Of a DNA stretch of 64,000 nucleotides, positions 33,172 through 41,958 are shown piece after piece. Below the pieces are notes generated by a model. It made no database searches, was not told the DNA's origin, and saw nothing but the letters and a program-made list of their open reading frames with translations. This DNA is from an uncultured Anaerolineales bacterium (GTDB taxonomy: Bacteria; Chloroflexota; Anaerolineae; Anaerolineales; UBA6663). Every line of letters begins with the position of its first letter. The first letter of the stretch is position 1. Both the position numbers and the translations under genes were made by a program. The stretch covers positions 1 through 64,000 of the forward strand of contig CALFZO010000095.1 of the NCBI GenBank assembly GCA_937952305.1, written 5' to 3'.

Positions 33172-34139
33172 CAGTCCAGCCTCCGTCGCTTGAGATCCGG
33201 CCGGTAGCCAAAGGCGGGGTCGGCGCGCAGTTCGTCCAGCCGGGCCGCGCCGCCGATCGCGGCCAGGTACCCGGCCTGGTCCGCCGGCCGGTAGATGAAC
33301 TCGTCCAGGTACTGCGCGAAAGCCGCGTCGTCCTCGGCGCTCTCGTGGTAGCGCTTCAGCTGGCGCGGGTCGTAGTCGTAGCAGTTGTAGACGGCGTAGG
33401 GGTGCGCGCCCCACGGCACGTGACAGACGTGCTGGACGGCGAAGTAGGGCAGCGGGTTGCGCTCCGGCTCGCGGCGCAGCTCGGCGTCATCCACGATCTG
33501 TTCGGCCGTGACGATGACAACGTCCGCGCACAGCGCCTGCTGGACGTCGGCGAAGGTCTGGCCCTCGATGCGGACAGTGCCCTGCGGGCTGGCCTTCTGC
33601 ACGTGGATGACCGCGAACTCGGTATGGATGGCCGGGACGAGCACGACGCGCTCGCCGGGGTGGAACGGCGACTCGACCACGGCGGCCTTCTTGACCGGGG
33701 TGCGCGCATCGGCAGCGCGCTGTTCCGGGGACAGGGCCTCCTGGGCGAGGACGTCGCTGCCCAGCAGGCTGCGGAGTGGCAGAAACGGGAGGCCCATGGC
33801 GCCGGCCGCGAAGCGCGTGACCATGGCGAAGTTGCTGTAGTCTTCCCACTCGATCTGGCCGCGCTCCACCGCGCGCCGCCAGCGCGGCCCGACGGTGTTG
33901 AAGGCCTCGTCGGCCTCGTAAGCCAGCTCCACGCGCTTGACGCAGCCCGCGCCGATCAGGGCGTCCCAATCGCCGCCGGGCGAGTGGCCGATCAGGTAGA
34001 GGTTCCGCCGCCGGAGCCGGACCAATTCGTAGGCCAGCGCCATGGGATGGCGCTGGGTCGTGAAGCCGCCGAGGGACAGGCTGGCGCCATCCGGGATCAG
34101 GGCGGCCGCCGCCGTGAGGCTGGTGAGCTTATCCGCCAT
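33171..34139 (-). CDS. CoA-transferase family I, subunit A (GctA-like)
   Basis: 322 residues; the other half of the heteromeric CoA-transferase. Family features are SLTAAAALIPDGASLSLGGF near the N-terminus, LYLIGHSPGGDWDALIGAG, FLPLRSLLGSD and HTEFAVIHVQKASPQG. Length matches glutaconate CoA-transferase alpha. First gene of the pair; a hairpin and a lipoprotein gene lie upstream. Confidence 0.9.
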   Translation of the reverse strand: MADKLTSLTAAAALIPDGASLSLGGFTTQRHPMALAYELVRLRRRNLYLIGHSPGGDWDALIGAGCVKRVELAYEADEAFNTVGPRWRRAVERGQIEWEDYSNFAMVTRFAAGAMGLPFLPLRSLLGSDVLAQEALSPEQRAADARTPVKKAAVVESPFHPGERVVLVPAIHTEFAVIHVQKASPQGTVRIEGQTFADVQQALCADVVIVTAEQIVDDAELRREPERNPLPYFAVQHVCHVPWGAHPYAVYNCYDYDPRQLKRYHESAEDDAAFAQYLDEFIYRPADQAGYLAAIGGAARLDELRADPAFGYRPDLKRRRLD

Positions 34140-34168
34140 CGCACGACCTCCGGGCCGGAAATATGAGC

Positions 34169-34199
34169 CATCGCCGGCCGCAGTCAGCGGTCGGCGATG
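34169..34199. repeat. Intergenic hairpin (13-bp stem)
   Basis: Arms 34169-34181 and 34187-34199 pair over 13 positions with one mismatch (G-U wobble if read on the plus strand) and a 5-nt loop. It lies between the SIMPL lipoprotein stop and the CoA-transferase start. It could terminate or process the lipoprotein message; no T-tract follows. Confidence 0.6.
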
Positions 34200-34237
34200 A
34201 GAAACCTCAACTGGTTGGAACGGGCCGTGACCAGAGT

Positions 34238-34909
34238 CTACTTGATTTCGTAAGTTACTTCGAGGGTGATTTGGGCCTGGGCCGCGAAGAGCTGCTGGTT
34301 GATGACCTTGACTTCAGCCGGCGCCCCCAGTGTCCCGCCCATGCGCTGCGCCAGGCGCTGGGCGCTGGCCTCCGCCTCGGCCAGCGCATTGGCCTGGGCC
34401 TCGGCCAATAGCTCGCTGCGCCGGCCCGGGCTGGCGTCGAAGTTGACCGAGACGCTGTAGAGGTACGGGGCGCCCAAGACCTGGCGGGCGGTATTCAGCG
34501 TTGAGCCGAGGTGGCCGGCCTCGCGTACGGTGATGTTGAGGTTCTGATTGACGCCGTACAGCAGGCGGTCGGTGGGATACCCTTCCGGCCCCAGGATCGT
34601 CTCGGTGGACACGCTCGTCCCGCTCGGCGCGATGTCGGCCTGAGCGATGCCCAGCGCCCCCAACTGCACGATCAGGTCGGCCAGCCGGGCCTTGGAGTTC
34701 AGCAGGGCGGTGTTGGCGTCTTCGTCTTTGACCCAGTAGCCGAGGAAGACCACCGTCAGATCGGATTGGCCGAGGGCCTGCCCGGCGCCCATGACCGTGA
34801 CCTGGCGCGCCGGGGCGGGCGCCGCGGCGCAGGCGGAAATGAGCCCCAGCGCGGCCAGGGCAACGCCAAGCCCCAGCGCCCGCCGGACTGAACGACGACT
34901 CTTCAGCAT
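34238..34909 (-). CDS. SIMPL-domain (DUF541) lipoprotein
   Basis: 223 residues from the ATG at 34907-34909 with AGGAGAT upstream; an earlier in-frame start would add a non-homologous 36 residues. Signal peptide with Arg-rich n-region (LKSRRSVRRA), hydrophobic core and lipobox LISACA (Cys about residue 26). The mature part has the SIMPL pattern: VTVMGAGQA, DANTALLNSKARLADLIVQL, YGVNQNLNITVRE, and a long Ala/Glu helix (ALAEAEASAQRLAQRMG). Family members are secreted or periplasmic and poorly defined in function. Confidence 0.88.
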   Translation of the reverse strand: MLKSRRSVRRALGLGVALAALGLISACAAAPAPARQVTVMGAGQALGQSDLTVVFLGYWVKDEDANTALLNSKARLADLIVQLGALGIAQADIAPSGTSVSTETILGPEGYPTDRLLYGVNQNLNITVREAGHLGSTLNTARQVLGAPYLYSVSVNFDASPGRRSELLAEAQANALAEAEASAQRLAQRMGGTLGAPAEVKVINQQLFAAQAQITLEVTYEIK

Positions 34910-35169
34910 GGATCTCCTCCTGCGAGTGGTGAGCCGGTGGTTGGGCCGGCGCCTCCAAGACGCGCCCGGCGCGAAAAAAGTTGCGGCGCTGGTCGGCCCA
35001 GGTAAATCTTCATGCACTTCGTCCGAAATTGATACTGCTGCCGGTCCTGGCCCAGCACCCGGTCCGCCAATCAGGAAATGCGCCGGTGGACCTGGTCTGA
35101 AACGCGCCTCCGGACGCCTCCCGCGTAGGCCGATTGCGTCTATCCTAAAGCCGTAGGGAGGCAGACGCT
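34910..35169. other. Divergent intergenic region
   Basis: 260 bp between the SIMPL lipoprotein and the small membrane protein gene. It must hold two divergent promoters, but no consensus pair stands out. No coding frame with support. Confidence 0.5.
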
Positions 35170-35319
35170 ATGCCGCGAAAAATGGAAACGCTGACAGCCG
35201 TGAGCACGTTGCTGCTCTTGTTCGGCCCGCTGCTCCCGGCGCCGGTCCTGCTGGTGACCGCTGGGGCAGGCTTGGTCCTTGGCCTGGCCTGGCTGCGCCG
35301 GGGGATGGGCCGGGCATGA
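35170..35319 (+). CDS. 49-residue membrane protein coupled to an ABC transporter
   Basis: Short gene starting ATGCCGCGAAAA with GGGAGG 8 nt upstream. Its stop TGA overlaps the ATG of the ABC ATPase (ATGA, 35316-35319), which is strong evidence that it is translated. The protein has a basic start (MPRK), two hydrophobic stretches (VSTLLLLFGPLLPAPVLLV and AGAGLVLGLAWL) and a basic tail (RRGMGRA). No family recognised. It may be a small accessory subunit of the exporter or simply a translational coupler. Confidence 0.7.
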   Translation: MPRKMETLTAVSTLLLLFGPLLPAPVLLVTAGAGLVLGLAWLRRGMGRA

Positions 35320-36071
35320 TCCAGACCGAACGCCTCACCCGTCACTTCGGCGCGCTGGCGGCCGTCCAGGACCTGGACCTGGCGGTGCGGCCCGGCGAGC
35401 TGTTCGGCTTCCTGGGGCCAAACGGCGCCGGCAAGAGCACCACCCTGCGGCTGCTGGCCGGCCTGCTGCGCCCAACCGCCGGCACGGCCCGGATCGCCGG
35501 GCACGACGTCCAGACCGCGCCGCTGGCCGCCAAACGCGCCACTGGCTTCATGCCGGACGAGCCCGTCCTGTACGAGCGCCTCACCGGCCGCGAGTTCCTG
35601 CGCTTTGTGGGCGGCCTGTACGGGTTGGACGAGGCCCGGATCGCCGACCGAGCCGAGCAGCTCCTATCCTTGCTGGATTTAACGGCCAGGGCCGAAGACG
35701 AAATCCAGAGCTACTCGCACGGCATGCGGCAGAAGATCGTCTTGTGCACGGCGCTGCTGCACCAGCCCCAGGCCCTGCTGCTGGACGAGCCGCTGTCCGG
35801 CCTGGACCCGCACAGTGCGCGGCGCGTGAAGGACGTGCTGCGCGATTTTTGCCAGCGCGGCGGCGCGGTCCTGCTCTCCACCCACACACTCGAGATCGCC
35901 GAGCGCCTGTGCGAACGCGTCGGCATCCTGCACCACGGCCGCCTGATCGCGGTCGGCACCATGGACGAACTGCGCGCCCAGGCCCATTCGGCGGCCGGAG
36001 CGACGCTGGAGGAGCTCTTTCTGCAGCTCACCGGCGGCAGCGCCGTGGCCGCCGTGGCCGAGGCCCTCTAG
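35316..36071 (+). CDS. ABC-2 type transporter ATP-binding protein
   Basis: 251-residue ATPase. Walker A GPNGAGKST (about 34-42), signature SYSHGMRQK (about 132-140), Walker B ALLLDEPLSGLD and the switch His in STHTLE are all present. C-terminal extension as in exporter ATPases of the NatA/CcmA group. Followed after 9 bp by the permease gene and preceded by a coupled small membrane protein. Probably exports a drug, lipid or peptide. Confidence 0.95.
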   Translation: MIQTERLTRHFGALAAVQDLDLAVRPGELFGFLGPNGAGKSTTLRLLAGLLRPTAGTARIAGHDVQTAPLAAKRATGFMPDEPVLYERLTGREFLRFVGGLYGLDEARIADRAEQLLSLLDLTARAEDEIQSYSHGMRQKIVLCTALLHQPQALLLDEPLSGLDPHSARRVKDVLRDFCQRGGAVLLSTHTLEIAERLCERVGILHHGRLIAVGTMDELRAQAHSAAGATLEELFLQLTGGSAVAAVAEAL

Positions 36072-36080
36072 GAAACGCCG

Positions 36081-37706
36081 ATGTTGTGGAAGATCATGCG
36101 CCCGCGCTGGTGGCTGGCGCGGCGGCAATGGCTGGCCTTGCCGCGCCGCCGTCAGTTCATCACGGCGCTGTTCGCGCTGTTGATCGTCGGCGGCGCTGGC
36201 TGGCTGTACTTTCGGCTGGTCGCGGCGCTGACCGGGCCGCTGGGCAGCCTGGCGTTGATCGCCGTAGTGCCGGGCGCGCTGACCGGCCTGCTGTTCTTCG
36301 CCCTGATCCAGCTGGCCGACACGCTGTATCAGCTCTACCTCGCGCCGGACGTGGCCTTCCTGCTGGCCGCGCCGATCCCGCCAGCCCAGTTGTTCCTGGC
36401 TAAGCTGCTTGAGTGCACGCAGGCGGTCTGGCTGCCAACCCTGGCCCTCGGCCTGATCCTGGCGGCGTTGGGCGCGGCCCAGGCCGCCGGCTGGAGCTAC
36501 TACCTGCTGGCGCTGGGGCTGGTCCTGGCGCTGGCGTTCGCGGCGACGGCGGTTGGCCTGCTGCTGGTGATGGGGCTGGCGCGCCTCATCCCGCCATCTC
36601 GGCTGCGCGCCTGGCTGCCGGTCGGTTTCGCCGTCGCCAGTTTGGGCGGGATCACGCTGCAGCAGCTGTTGCTGGGCCGGCTGAGCCGCTGGGGCGGCGC
36701 CGTCCAGGTGCTGGCCGAAGCTGTGCTGAAGCCTGGCCAGTTGGCGGCGGTGACCGGCGCGGCCGCTGCGCTGGCGTTGGTGTTCGTGGCCACGGCCGGC
36801 GTGCTCTTCGCCCGCACGTATCGGGGCGCCTACAGTGAGTTGAGCGTGGTCCCGACCCAGCGGCGCGGGCCGCGGCCATTCCTCGCGCGCCTGGTGGACG
36901 ACCTGGCCGGGCTGTTCCCGCCGGTGCAGCGCCAGATCGTGGCCAAGGAATGGCTGACCTTGATCCGCGACCCGCAGCGGCTGGTAAACCTCGTCCTCGT
37001 GCCGGTGCTGATGGCGGTGCTGTTGGTGCCGCTGCTCACCGATGCGCAGGCGGCCGGCGGCCTGCGGGCGCTGACCTTCTGGCTGCTGCTCGTGTACGCG
37101 GCCCTGTTTGGGCTGAACGGCGCGCAAGGCGCGGCCCTGACGGCGTTCCTGTTGGAAGGCCGCCGGCTCCTGCTGCTGCGCCAGGCGGCCGTGCCGTTGA
37201 ACCGCCTGTTGTGGGCCAAACTGTGGGCCGCCTATCTCCCGGCCGCCCTGGTCTGGGGCGTGGTGCTGGCCCTCTACGGCAGTTTCATCGGGCTGCCCGC
37301 CTGGCAGTGCGTCGTGCTGGTCCTGGCCGCCGCGGCCGGGCTGTTCGGCACCAGCCTCATCTTCCTCCTGGTGGGCGCGCTCGGCGCCGACTTCAATGTG
37401 ACGGTGGCGCGGCCCAAGCTCGGATCAGCCGCGGTCTGGCTGTCCTGGTTGGGTCTGTTCTTGGGGACTCTGGCGCAGCTCGCCGTGGTGGCGCTCACAA
37501 GCTGGCTGGTGCTCACGCTGGGCGCCGGCACGGCGCTGGCGGCTGCGACGCGCCTGGCCCTGAGCGCCTTGCCGCTGCCGGCCTGGCCGGGTTGGCTGCT
37601 GCCGCTCGCGGCGCTGGCAGTTCTGGCCGGCGTGGGCGCGGCCGGCGGTCAGCTCTGGCAGGCGGCTCGGCGGCGTCTGGAGACGTGGGAGCCGGGCCAG
37701 GACTAA
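36081..37706 (+). CDS. ABC-2 type transporter permease
   Basis: 541-residue integral membrane protein with about 12 hydrophobic segments, such as FITALFALLIVGGAGWLYF, YYLLALGLVLALAFAATAVG, LVLVPVLMAVLLVPLL and LGLFLGTLAQLAVVALTSW. Larger than simple ABC-2 permeases and similar in layout to fused or YthQ-like permeases. Together with the preceding ATPase it forms an exporter; substrate unknown. The downstream two-component system may sense the exported compound or envelope stress. Confidence 0.88.
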   Translation: MLWKIMRPRWWLARRQWLALPRRRQFITALFALLIVGGAGWLYFRLVAALTGPLGSLALIAVVPGALTGLLFFALIQLADTLYQLYLAPDVAFLLAAPIPPAQLFLAKLLECTQAVWLPTLALGLILAALGAAQAAGWSYYLLALGLVLALAFAATAVGLLLVMGLARLIPPSRLRAWLPVGFAVASLGGITLQQLLLGRLSRWGGAVQVLAEAVLKPGQLAAVTGAAAALALVFVATAGVLFARTYRGAYSELSVVPTQRRGPRPFLARLVDDLAGLFPPVQRQIVAKEWLTLIRDPQRLVNLVLVPVLMAVLLVPLLTDAQAAGGLRALTFWLLLVYAALFGLNGAQGAALTAFLLEGRRLLLLRQAAVPLNRLLWAKLWAAYLPAALVWGVVLALYGSFIGLPAWQCVVLVLAAAAGLFGTSLIFLLVGALGADFNVTVARPKLGSAAVWLSWLGLFLGTLAQLAVVALTSWLVLTLGAGTALAAATRLALSALPLPAWPGWLLPLAALAVLAGVGAAGGQLWQAARRRLETWEPGQD

Positions 37707-37737
37707 AATAGGCGACGAGCGGAGGAGCGGCTGAGGC

Positions 37738-39201
37738 ATGCGAAGCTGGGTCGGCGGCTGGCGCGTGGTGCGCAGCCTGCAATTGAAGTTCACGCTGACG
37801 TACACGTTGGTCACGCTGGTGACGCTGACGGCGCTGTACCTCGTCCTGGTTGTAGTCACCAATCAATTCAGCGCTGGCACCTCCACCTTTGGCCTGCTGG
37901 CCGCCGACGCCTTGCGCCAATCCGGGCGTGACCTGGCGCCGGCGCTGACGGCTCAGCCGCCGGACAAGACGGCGCTGCAAACCTGGCTGGATCGCACTTA
38001 TACCACGCGGGCCGTGCTGATTGCGCACCGGGGTCCGGACGGCGCGATGGAGGGATTGTTCACCAGCGTCGCGGCGGCGGGGACGCGTCTGTTGATCCTG
38101 GACGCCGCCGGGCAGGTACTGGCCGCTAACGGCGCCGACGCGCCGTCGGCGGAGGCCAACGCCGTGCTCGCGCCGGCCCTGGCCGGAGAGGAGCGCCCCG
38201 AGCGCCTGTGGGTGAGGGACGGTCAACGCCTGCTGGCGGCCGCGCCGGTGCTCGCCGCGGGCGGGCGCGTGGTCGGCGCGGTGGTGCTGGAACTGGTCCC
38301 GCCCAGCCAGTGGGAGTTGCTCGGCATCGCCCTGGCGTCGGCTCTGCCCAGCACCGTCATCTTGGGCGCGACGGCGGGCGTGATCGGGCTGGGGGTGGGC
38401 GCGTTGACGGCGCGCGGCCTGGTGCGCCGGTTGAAGGTGATGGCGGCCACCACGGCCGCCTGGGGTCGCGGCGACTTCTCGCGCCGGCTGGCCGAACGGC
38501 CCGCCGATGAGGTCGGTCAGCTGGCCGGCGACCTGAACCAGATGGCCGGCGATCTGCAGACCTTGCTGCGCGCACGCCAGGAGCTGGCGACTCTGGAGGA
38601 GCGCAACCGCCTGGCGCGGGACCTGCACGACAGCGTCAAGCAGCAGGTCTTCGCCGTCGCCATGAATCTGGGCGCGGCCCAGGCGTTGTGGGAGGCCCGG
38701 CCGGAGGCGGCGCGTCAGCGCGTCGAGGCGGCCCTGGATGTGGCCCGCCAGGCGCAGGGCGAGTTGACCCAGATGCTGCAGACGCTGCGGCCGGCGCCGC
38801 TGGCCGAGCAGGGCCTGGCGGCGGCGCTGCGCGAGTGGGTTCAGGCCTGGGGCCGGCAGACCGGGATCGCCGCGATCTGCCAGGTGCCGGAGGGCCAACG
38901 CCTGCCCGAGGCCGTGGAGCAGGCCTTCTTCCGGGTGGCGCAGGAGGCCCTGGCCAATGTCGCGCGGCACAGCGGCGCCAGCGCGGCCAGCCTGAACCTC
39001 ACGGTCAGCGGTGACCAGGCCGCGCTGCAGGTGACCGACAACGGCCGCGGCTTCGCTGTGGGCCAGGCCGCCCACGGGCTGGGGCTGCGCTCGATCCAGG
39101 AGCGCGTGCAGGCGGTGGGCGGGCGGCTGGTCCTGGAGAGCGGCCCGCAGGGCACGCATCTCACCGTCACCGCGCCGCTGAAAGACGGGGAATCAGCATG
39201 A
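37738..39201 (+). CDS. Sensor histidine kinase (HAMP-HisKA_3-HATPase)
   Basis: 487 residues. TM1 at about 20-42 (TLVTLVTLTALYLVLVVVT), extracytoplasmic domain to about 195, TM2 about 197-222, HAMP (LVRRLKVMAATTAAWGRGDF), His in RDLHDSVKQQ (about 298), N-box EALANVARHSG and DNGRGF, then GLGLRSIQERV. LiaS/DesK-like architecture. Its stop overlaps the start of the response regulator (ATGA at 39198-39201), so the pair is co-translated. Located right behind an ABC exporter, the arrangement usual for exporter-regulating systems. Confidence 0.94.
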   Translation: MRSWVGGWRVVRSLQLKFTLTYTLVTLVTLTALYLVLVVVTNQFSAGTSTFGLLAADALRQSGRDLAPALTAQPPDKTALQTWLDRTYTTRAVLIAHRGPDGAMEGLFTSVAAAGTRLLILDAAGQVLAANGADAPSAEANAVLAPALAGEERPERLWVRDGQRLLAAAPVLAAGGRVVGAVVLELVPPSQWELLGIALASALPSTVILGATAGVIGLGVGALTARGLVRRLKVMAATTAAWGRGDFSRRLAERPADEVGQLAGDLNQMAGDLQTLLRARQELATLEERNRLARDLHDSVKQQVFAVAMNLGAAQALWEARPEAARQRVEAALDVARQAQGELTQMLQTLRPAPLAEQGLAAALREWVQAWGRQTGIAAICQVPEGQRLPEAVEQAFFRVAQEALANVARHSGASAASLNLTVSGDQAALQVTDNGRGFAVGQAAHGLGLRSIQERVQAVGGRLVLESGPQGTHLTVTAPLKDGESA

Positions 39202-39869
39202 CGACGTTGATCACAGTCTTGATCGTGGACGACCATCAGTTGGTGCGCGATGGCGTGCGCGCTTATCTGGAGGCGCAGCCGGATCTGCAGGTGGTGGGCG
39301 AGGCGGCTGCCGGCGAGGCGGCCGTACGCCTGGCCGATGAGTTAGTGCCCGACGTGGTCCTGATGGACCTGGTGATGCCGGGCATGGACGGTGTGGAGGC
39401 CACCTGGCGCGTCCGGCGCGTCAGTCCGCGCACTCAGGTGGTGGTGCTGACGTCGTTCCACGACGACGCCCATGTCTTCAACGCCATCAAGGCCGGCGCG
39501 CTGTCCTACCTCTTGAAGGATATCGGGCCGACGGAATTGGCCGAGGCGGTGCGGGCGGCGGCGCGCGGCGAAGCGACGCTCAACCCGCGCGTGGCGGCGC
39601 GGCTGGTGGCCGAGATGCGCACGGCGGCCGGGCCGGGGGCGGCGCCCAATCCTTTCGACGAACTGAGTGAACGGGAGCAGGAAGTGCTGCGCCTGATCGC
39701 CGAGGGCCGCGCGAACGCCGAGATCGCTGAGCGCCTGGTGCTCAGCGAGAAGACGGTCAAAGGCCACGTGAGCAACATCTTGAGCAAGCTGCACCTGGCC
39801 GACCGGACGCAGGCCGCGGTCTTCGCCTGGCGGGAGGGCCTGGTGCGCCGCGAGGGAGGGCCGCTCTAA
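39198..39869 (+). CDS. NarL/LiaR-family response regulator
   Basis: 223 residues: REC (IVDDHQLVRDG, Asp in VVLMDLVMPG, Lys in YLLKDIG) and LuxR HTH (LSEREQEVLRLIAEGRANAEI, VKGHVSNILSKL). Cognate of the kinase with which it overlaps by 4 bp. Its last 4 bp overlap the convergent gene at 39866. Likely regulates the upstream exporter operon. Confidence 0.95.
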   Translation: MTTLITVLIVDDHQLVRDGVRAYLEAQPDLQVVGEAAAGEAAVRLADELVPDVVLMDLVMPGMDGVEATWRVRRVSPRTQVVVLTSFHDDAHVFNAIKAGALSYLLKDIGPTELAEAVRAAARGEATLNPRVAARLVAEMRTAAGPGAAPNPFDELSEREQEVLRLIAEGRANAEIAERLVLSEKTVKGHVSNILSKLHLADRTQAAVFAWREGLVRREGGPL

Positions 39870-40381
39870 TCCGCGTCCGCCAGCCAGGCCAGAAACTCCG
39901 TGTGCCAGGGCCGCAGCCGGTCCGCGATCACGCCGTTGTCGGCCAGCCAGGCGCGATAGTAGGCGCGCAGTTGACGGATCTCAGCCCTGGCCAGGTCGGG
40001 CGGGGACTTCAATGCGCGGGCGTGGGCTTCGACATCACCGCCGCTCTGGCGCAAGCGCAGCTCCTCCGGCCGCAGCGGCCGGACACCCTGAGTGCCGATC
40101 ACGTCCAGGCGCCCGGCCAGCGCCACCACGGTCGTCTCCGCCCCAAACATCACCTTAGCCCACGGCCCAGCAACGCGCACGCCGTCGCGGAGCTGAAGAT
40201 CTTGGCCGTGCGCGTACGCGTAGCGCACCCATGTCATCCCCGCTGCGGGCGGCCAGGCTCCCGGAAACAAGGGCGTGTAGGCCGGGCTCCAGGCCACCGG
40301 CGGCAGCGCCGGCCCAGTCGGCTTGTCGGAGCGTTCCAGCCCGGCCCACAATGTCCGCAAGCGTGCTTCCAGTTCCGTCAT
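39866..40381 (-). CDS. Uncharacterised 171-180 residue protein
   Basis: Cytoplasmic protein with no recognised family. It has an N-terminal helix (MTELEARLRTLWAGLER), a central beta region (TWVRYAYAHGQDLQLRDGVRVAGPW, TTVVALAGRLDVIGTQGVRP) and a C-terminal helical segment (RAEIRQLRAYYRAWLAD). Two starts are possible: ATG at 40381, or an upstream GTG at 40408 that overlaps the lyase stop codon as GTGA and would couple translation to it (180 residues). Convergent with the response regulator. Confidence 0.65.
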   Translation of the reverse strand: MTELEARLRTLWAGLERSDKPTGPALPPVAWSPAYTPLFPGAWPPAAGMTWVRYAYAHGQDLQLRDGVRVAGPWAKVMFGAETTVVALAGRLDVIGTQGVRPLRPEELRLRQSGGDVEAHARALKSPPDLARAEIRQLRAYYRAWLADNGVIADRLRPWHTEFLAWLADAD

Positions 40382-40404
40382 CGTCGGTCTTGCCTCGCCT
40401 GGCC

Positions 40405-41748
40405 TCACGAGCCCAGCCGCGCGGCCAGCAGCTCACGCAGATAGCCGGCGTCGCCGCCGGCCTCCTTGCAGATGGCCGTGACCGTGGAGTAGCCGTGCCG
40501 GCGCGCCAGGCGCACCAGCAGCGGGATGAGTGTGTCCGCGTGGAGCGCGTTGCGGTCCACATTGACGGTCAGGCCGCGCACGCACTTCTGCTCGAAGACC
40601 AGCGCCGCGCTCTCCAGCAGTTCCATCGACTCGAGCACCGCGAAGACCATGCTGCTCTCCCAGATGTTCAGGTCCAGGTCGCCGTGGTTGAGGCCGGCCG
40701 CGCACATGGCATGGTGGCCCAGCACCTTGAAGGCCAGCTGCATGACGAATTCCGGGATGGTCGGGTTGATCTTGTCCGGCATGATCGACGAGCCGGGCTG
40801 CACGGCCGGCAGCACCAGTTCGCCCAGGCCGGCTTCCGGTCCGGAGCCGAGCAGGCGCAGGTCCTGCGCGACCTTGATCAGGCCGCGCGCCAGCAGGTCG
40901 AGCTCGGCCGAGACCGCCGCCAGCTCGTCGGGGTTCTGGGCCGAGTCGAACAGGTTGGCGCTCTGCCGGAAGCGCGCCTCGCCCGTCACCTCGCGCAGGG
41001 CCGGCACCACGTTGTGAAAGTAGGCGGCCGGCACGTCTTCGGCCCGGCCTACGATCGTGCCGCCCAGGTTCACGACGTACAGGCGCTCGACGGCCGTGTT
41101 CAGGCGCTCGCGGGCGCGGGCCAGGAAGCCGACGTAGCCCCGGAAGAAATCGAGAAAAGTGATGTCGACGGCATCCTGCAGGCAGGTGCGCGCCAGGCGC
41201 CGCACTCCGCGATACTCCTGGCCCTTGGCCTCGAAGCCGGCCTGCAGCGCTGCCAGGGCCGGGTCCAGCCGCGCCCACTGGGCGATGACGGCCAGGTGGC
41301 AGGCCGTGGGATAGACGTCGTTGGTGGACTGGTGCAGGTTGACGTGGTCGTTGGGATGGAGGTGGCGATACTCGCCGCGCCGGCCGCCGAGGCGCTCCTC
41401 CGCCAGGTTGGCCAGCACCTCGTTGACGTTCATGTGCGCGGACACGCCGCCGCCGCCGTGCAGCGCATGCACCGGGAACTGGTCGGGCCGCGGGTCCGCC
41501 AGCAGATCGTCCACAGCCGCCAACAGCGCCTCCGCCTGGGCCGGGGTCAGCGCGCCCAGGCGCCGGTTGGTGAGGCCGGCCGCTTTTTTGATGAGCAGCA
41601 GCGCCCGGATCAGCGCCGGATAGCTGCCGATCGTGCGCTGGTGGCCCAGCGGAAAGTTCTCCAGCGCGCGCTGGGTCTGGGCGCCGTACAGCGCCTGGGC
41701 CGGGACGGCGACCGGGCCGAGCAGATCGGACTCGCTGCGTAGGGTCAT
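40405..41748 (-). CDS. Aspartate ammonia-lyase/fumarase family lyase
   Basis: 447 residues from the ATG of MTLRSESDLLG (GGAGGT upstream); further upstream the frame is non-homologous. Superfamily motifs: MNVNEVLAN, HPNDHVNLHQSTNDVYP and the flexible signature loop GSSIMPDKINP. QSTND rather than QSSND favours aspartase over fumarase, but the loop has Asp where aspartases usually have a small residue. It would release ammonia (or water) from an aspartate-like substrate. Transcribed divergently from the carbamate kinase operon, so it may belong to the same nitrogen regulon. Confidence 0.85.
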   Translation of the reverse strand: MTLRSESDLLGPVAVPAQALYGAQTQRALENFPLGHQRTIGSYPALIRALLLIKKAAGLTNRRLGALTPAQAEALLAAVDDLLADPRPDQFPVHALHGGGGVSAHMNVNEVLANLAEERLGGRRGEYRHLHPNDHVNLHQSTNDVYPTACHLAVIAQWARLDPALAALQAGFEAKGQEYRGVRRLARTCLQDAVDITFLDFFRGYVGFLARARERLNTAVERLYVVNLGGTIVGRAEDVPAAYFHNVVPALREVTGEARFRQSANLFDSAQNPDELAAVSAELDLLARGLIKVAQDLRLLGSGPEAGLGELVLPAVQPGSSIMPDKINPTIPEFVMQLAFKVLGHHAMCAAGLNHGDLDLNIWESSMVFAVLESMELLESAALVFEQKCVRGLTVNVDRNALHADTLIPLLVRLARRHGYSTVTAICKEAGGDAGYLRELLAARLGS

Positions 41749-41765
41749 GCGGACCTCCGTGGACG

Positions 41766-41790
41766 TGGCGCGCGTTGAGAAACGCGCCAT
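41766..41790. repeat. Imperfect inverted repeat in the divergent promoter region
   Basis: TGGCGCG...TT-GAGA-AACGCGCCA forms a stem broken by a 2-nt bulge. It lies in the leader of the lyase gene, just upstream of the plus-strand promoter. Could be an operator or a 5' hairpin. Confidence 0.4.
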
Positions 41791-41795
41791 TTCTG

Positions 41796-41824
41796 TTGAC
41801 CGAGGGCTGATATTAGTATATAAA
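41796..41824 (+). promoter_or_regulatory. Sigma-70 type promoter of the carbamate kinase operon
   Basis: TTGACC (41796-41801), 17-bp AT-rich spacer, TATAAA (41819-41824). Predicted start about 41831, leaving a leader near 128 nt before the TTG start of carbamate kinase. On the opposite strand TATACT overlaps the same region, so lyase and operon promoters may overlap. Confidence 0.7.
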
Positions 41825-41958
41825 CAAGGCGGTCCTGTCACCTGTTTTACCCAGAACCGGCGTGCCGGGGAGGCGCGCCGCCGTGTCACCTGGCGCCGTT
41901 CGACGTTCTCGCCGGCGCTTCTTTAACCCTCGCCATCGCTGTCCACAGGAGAAAGGCT

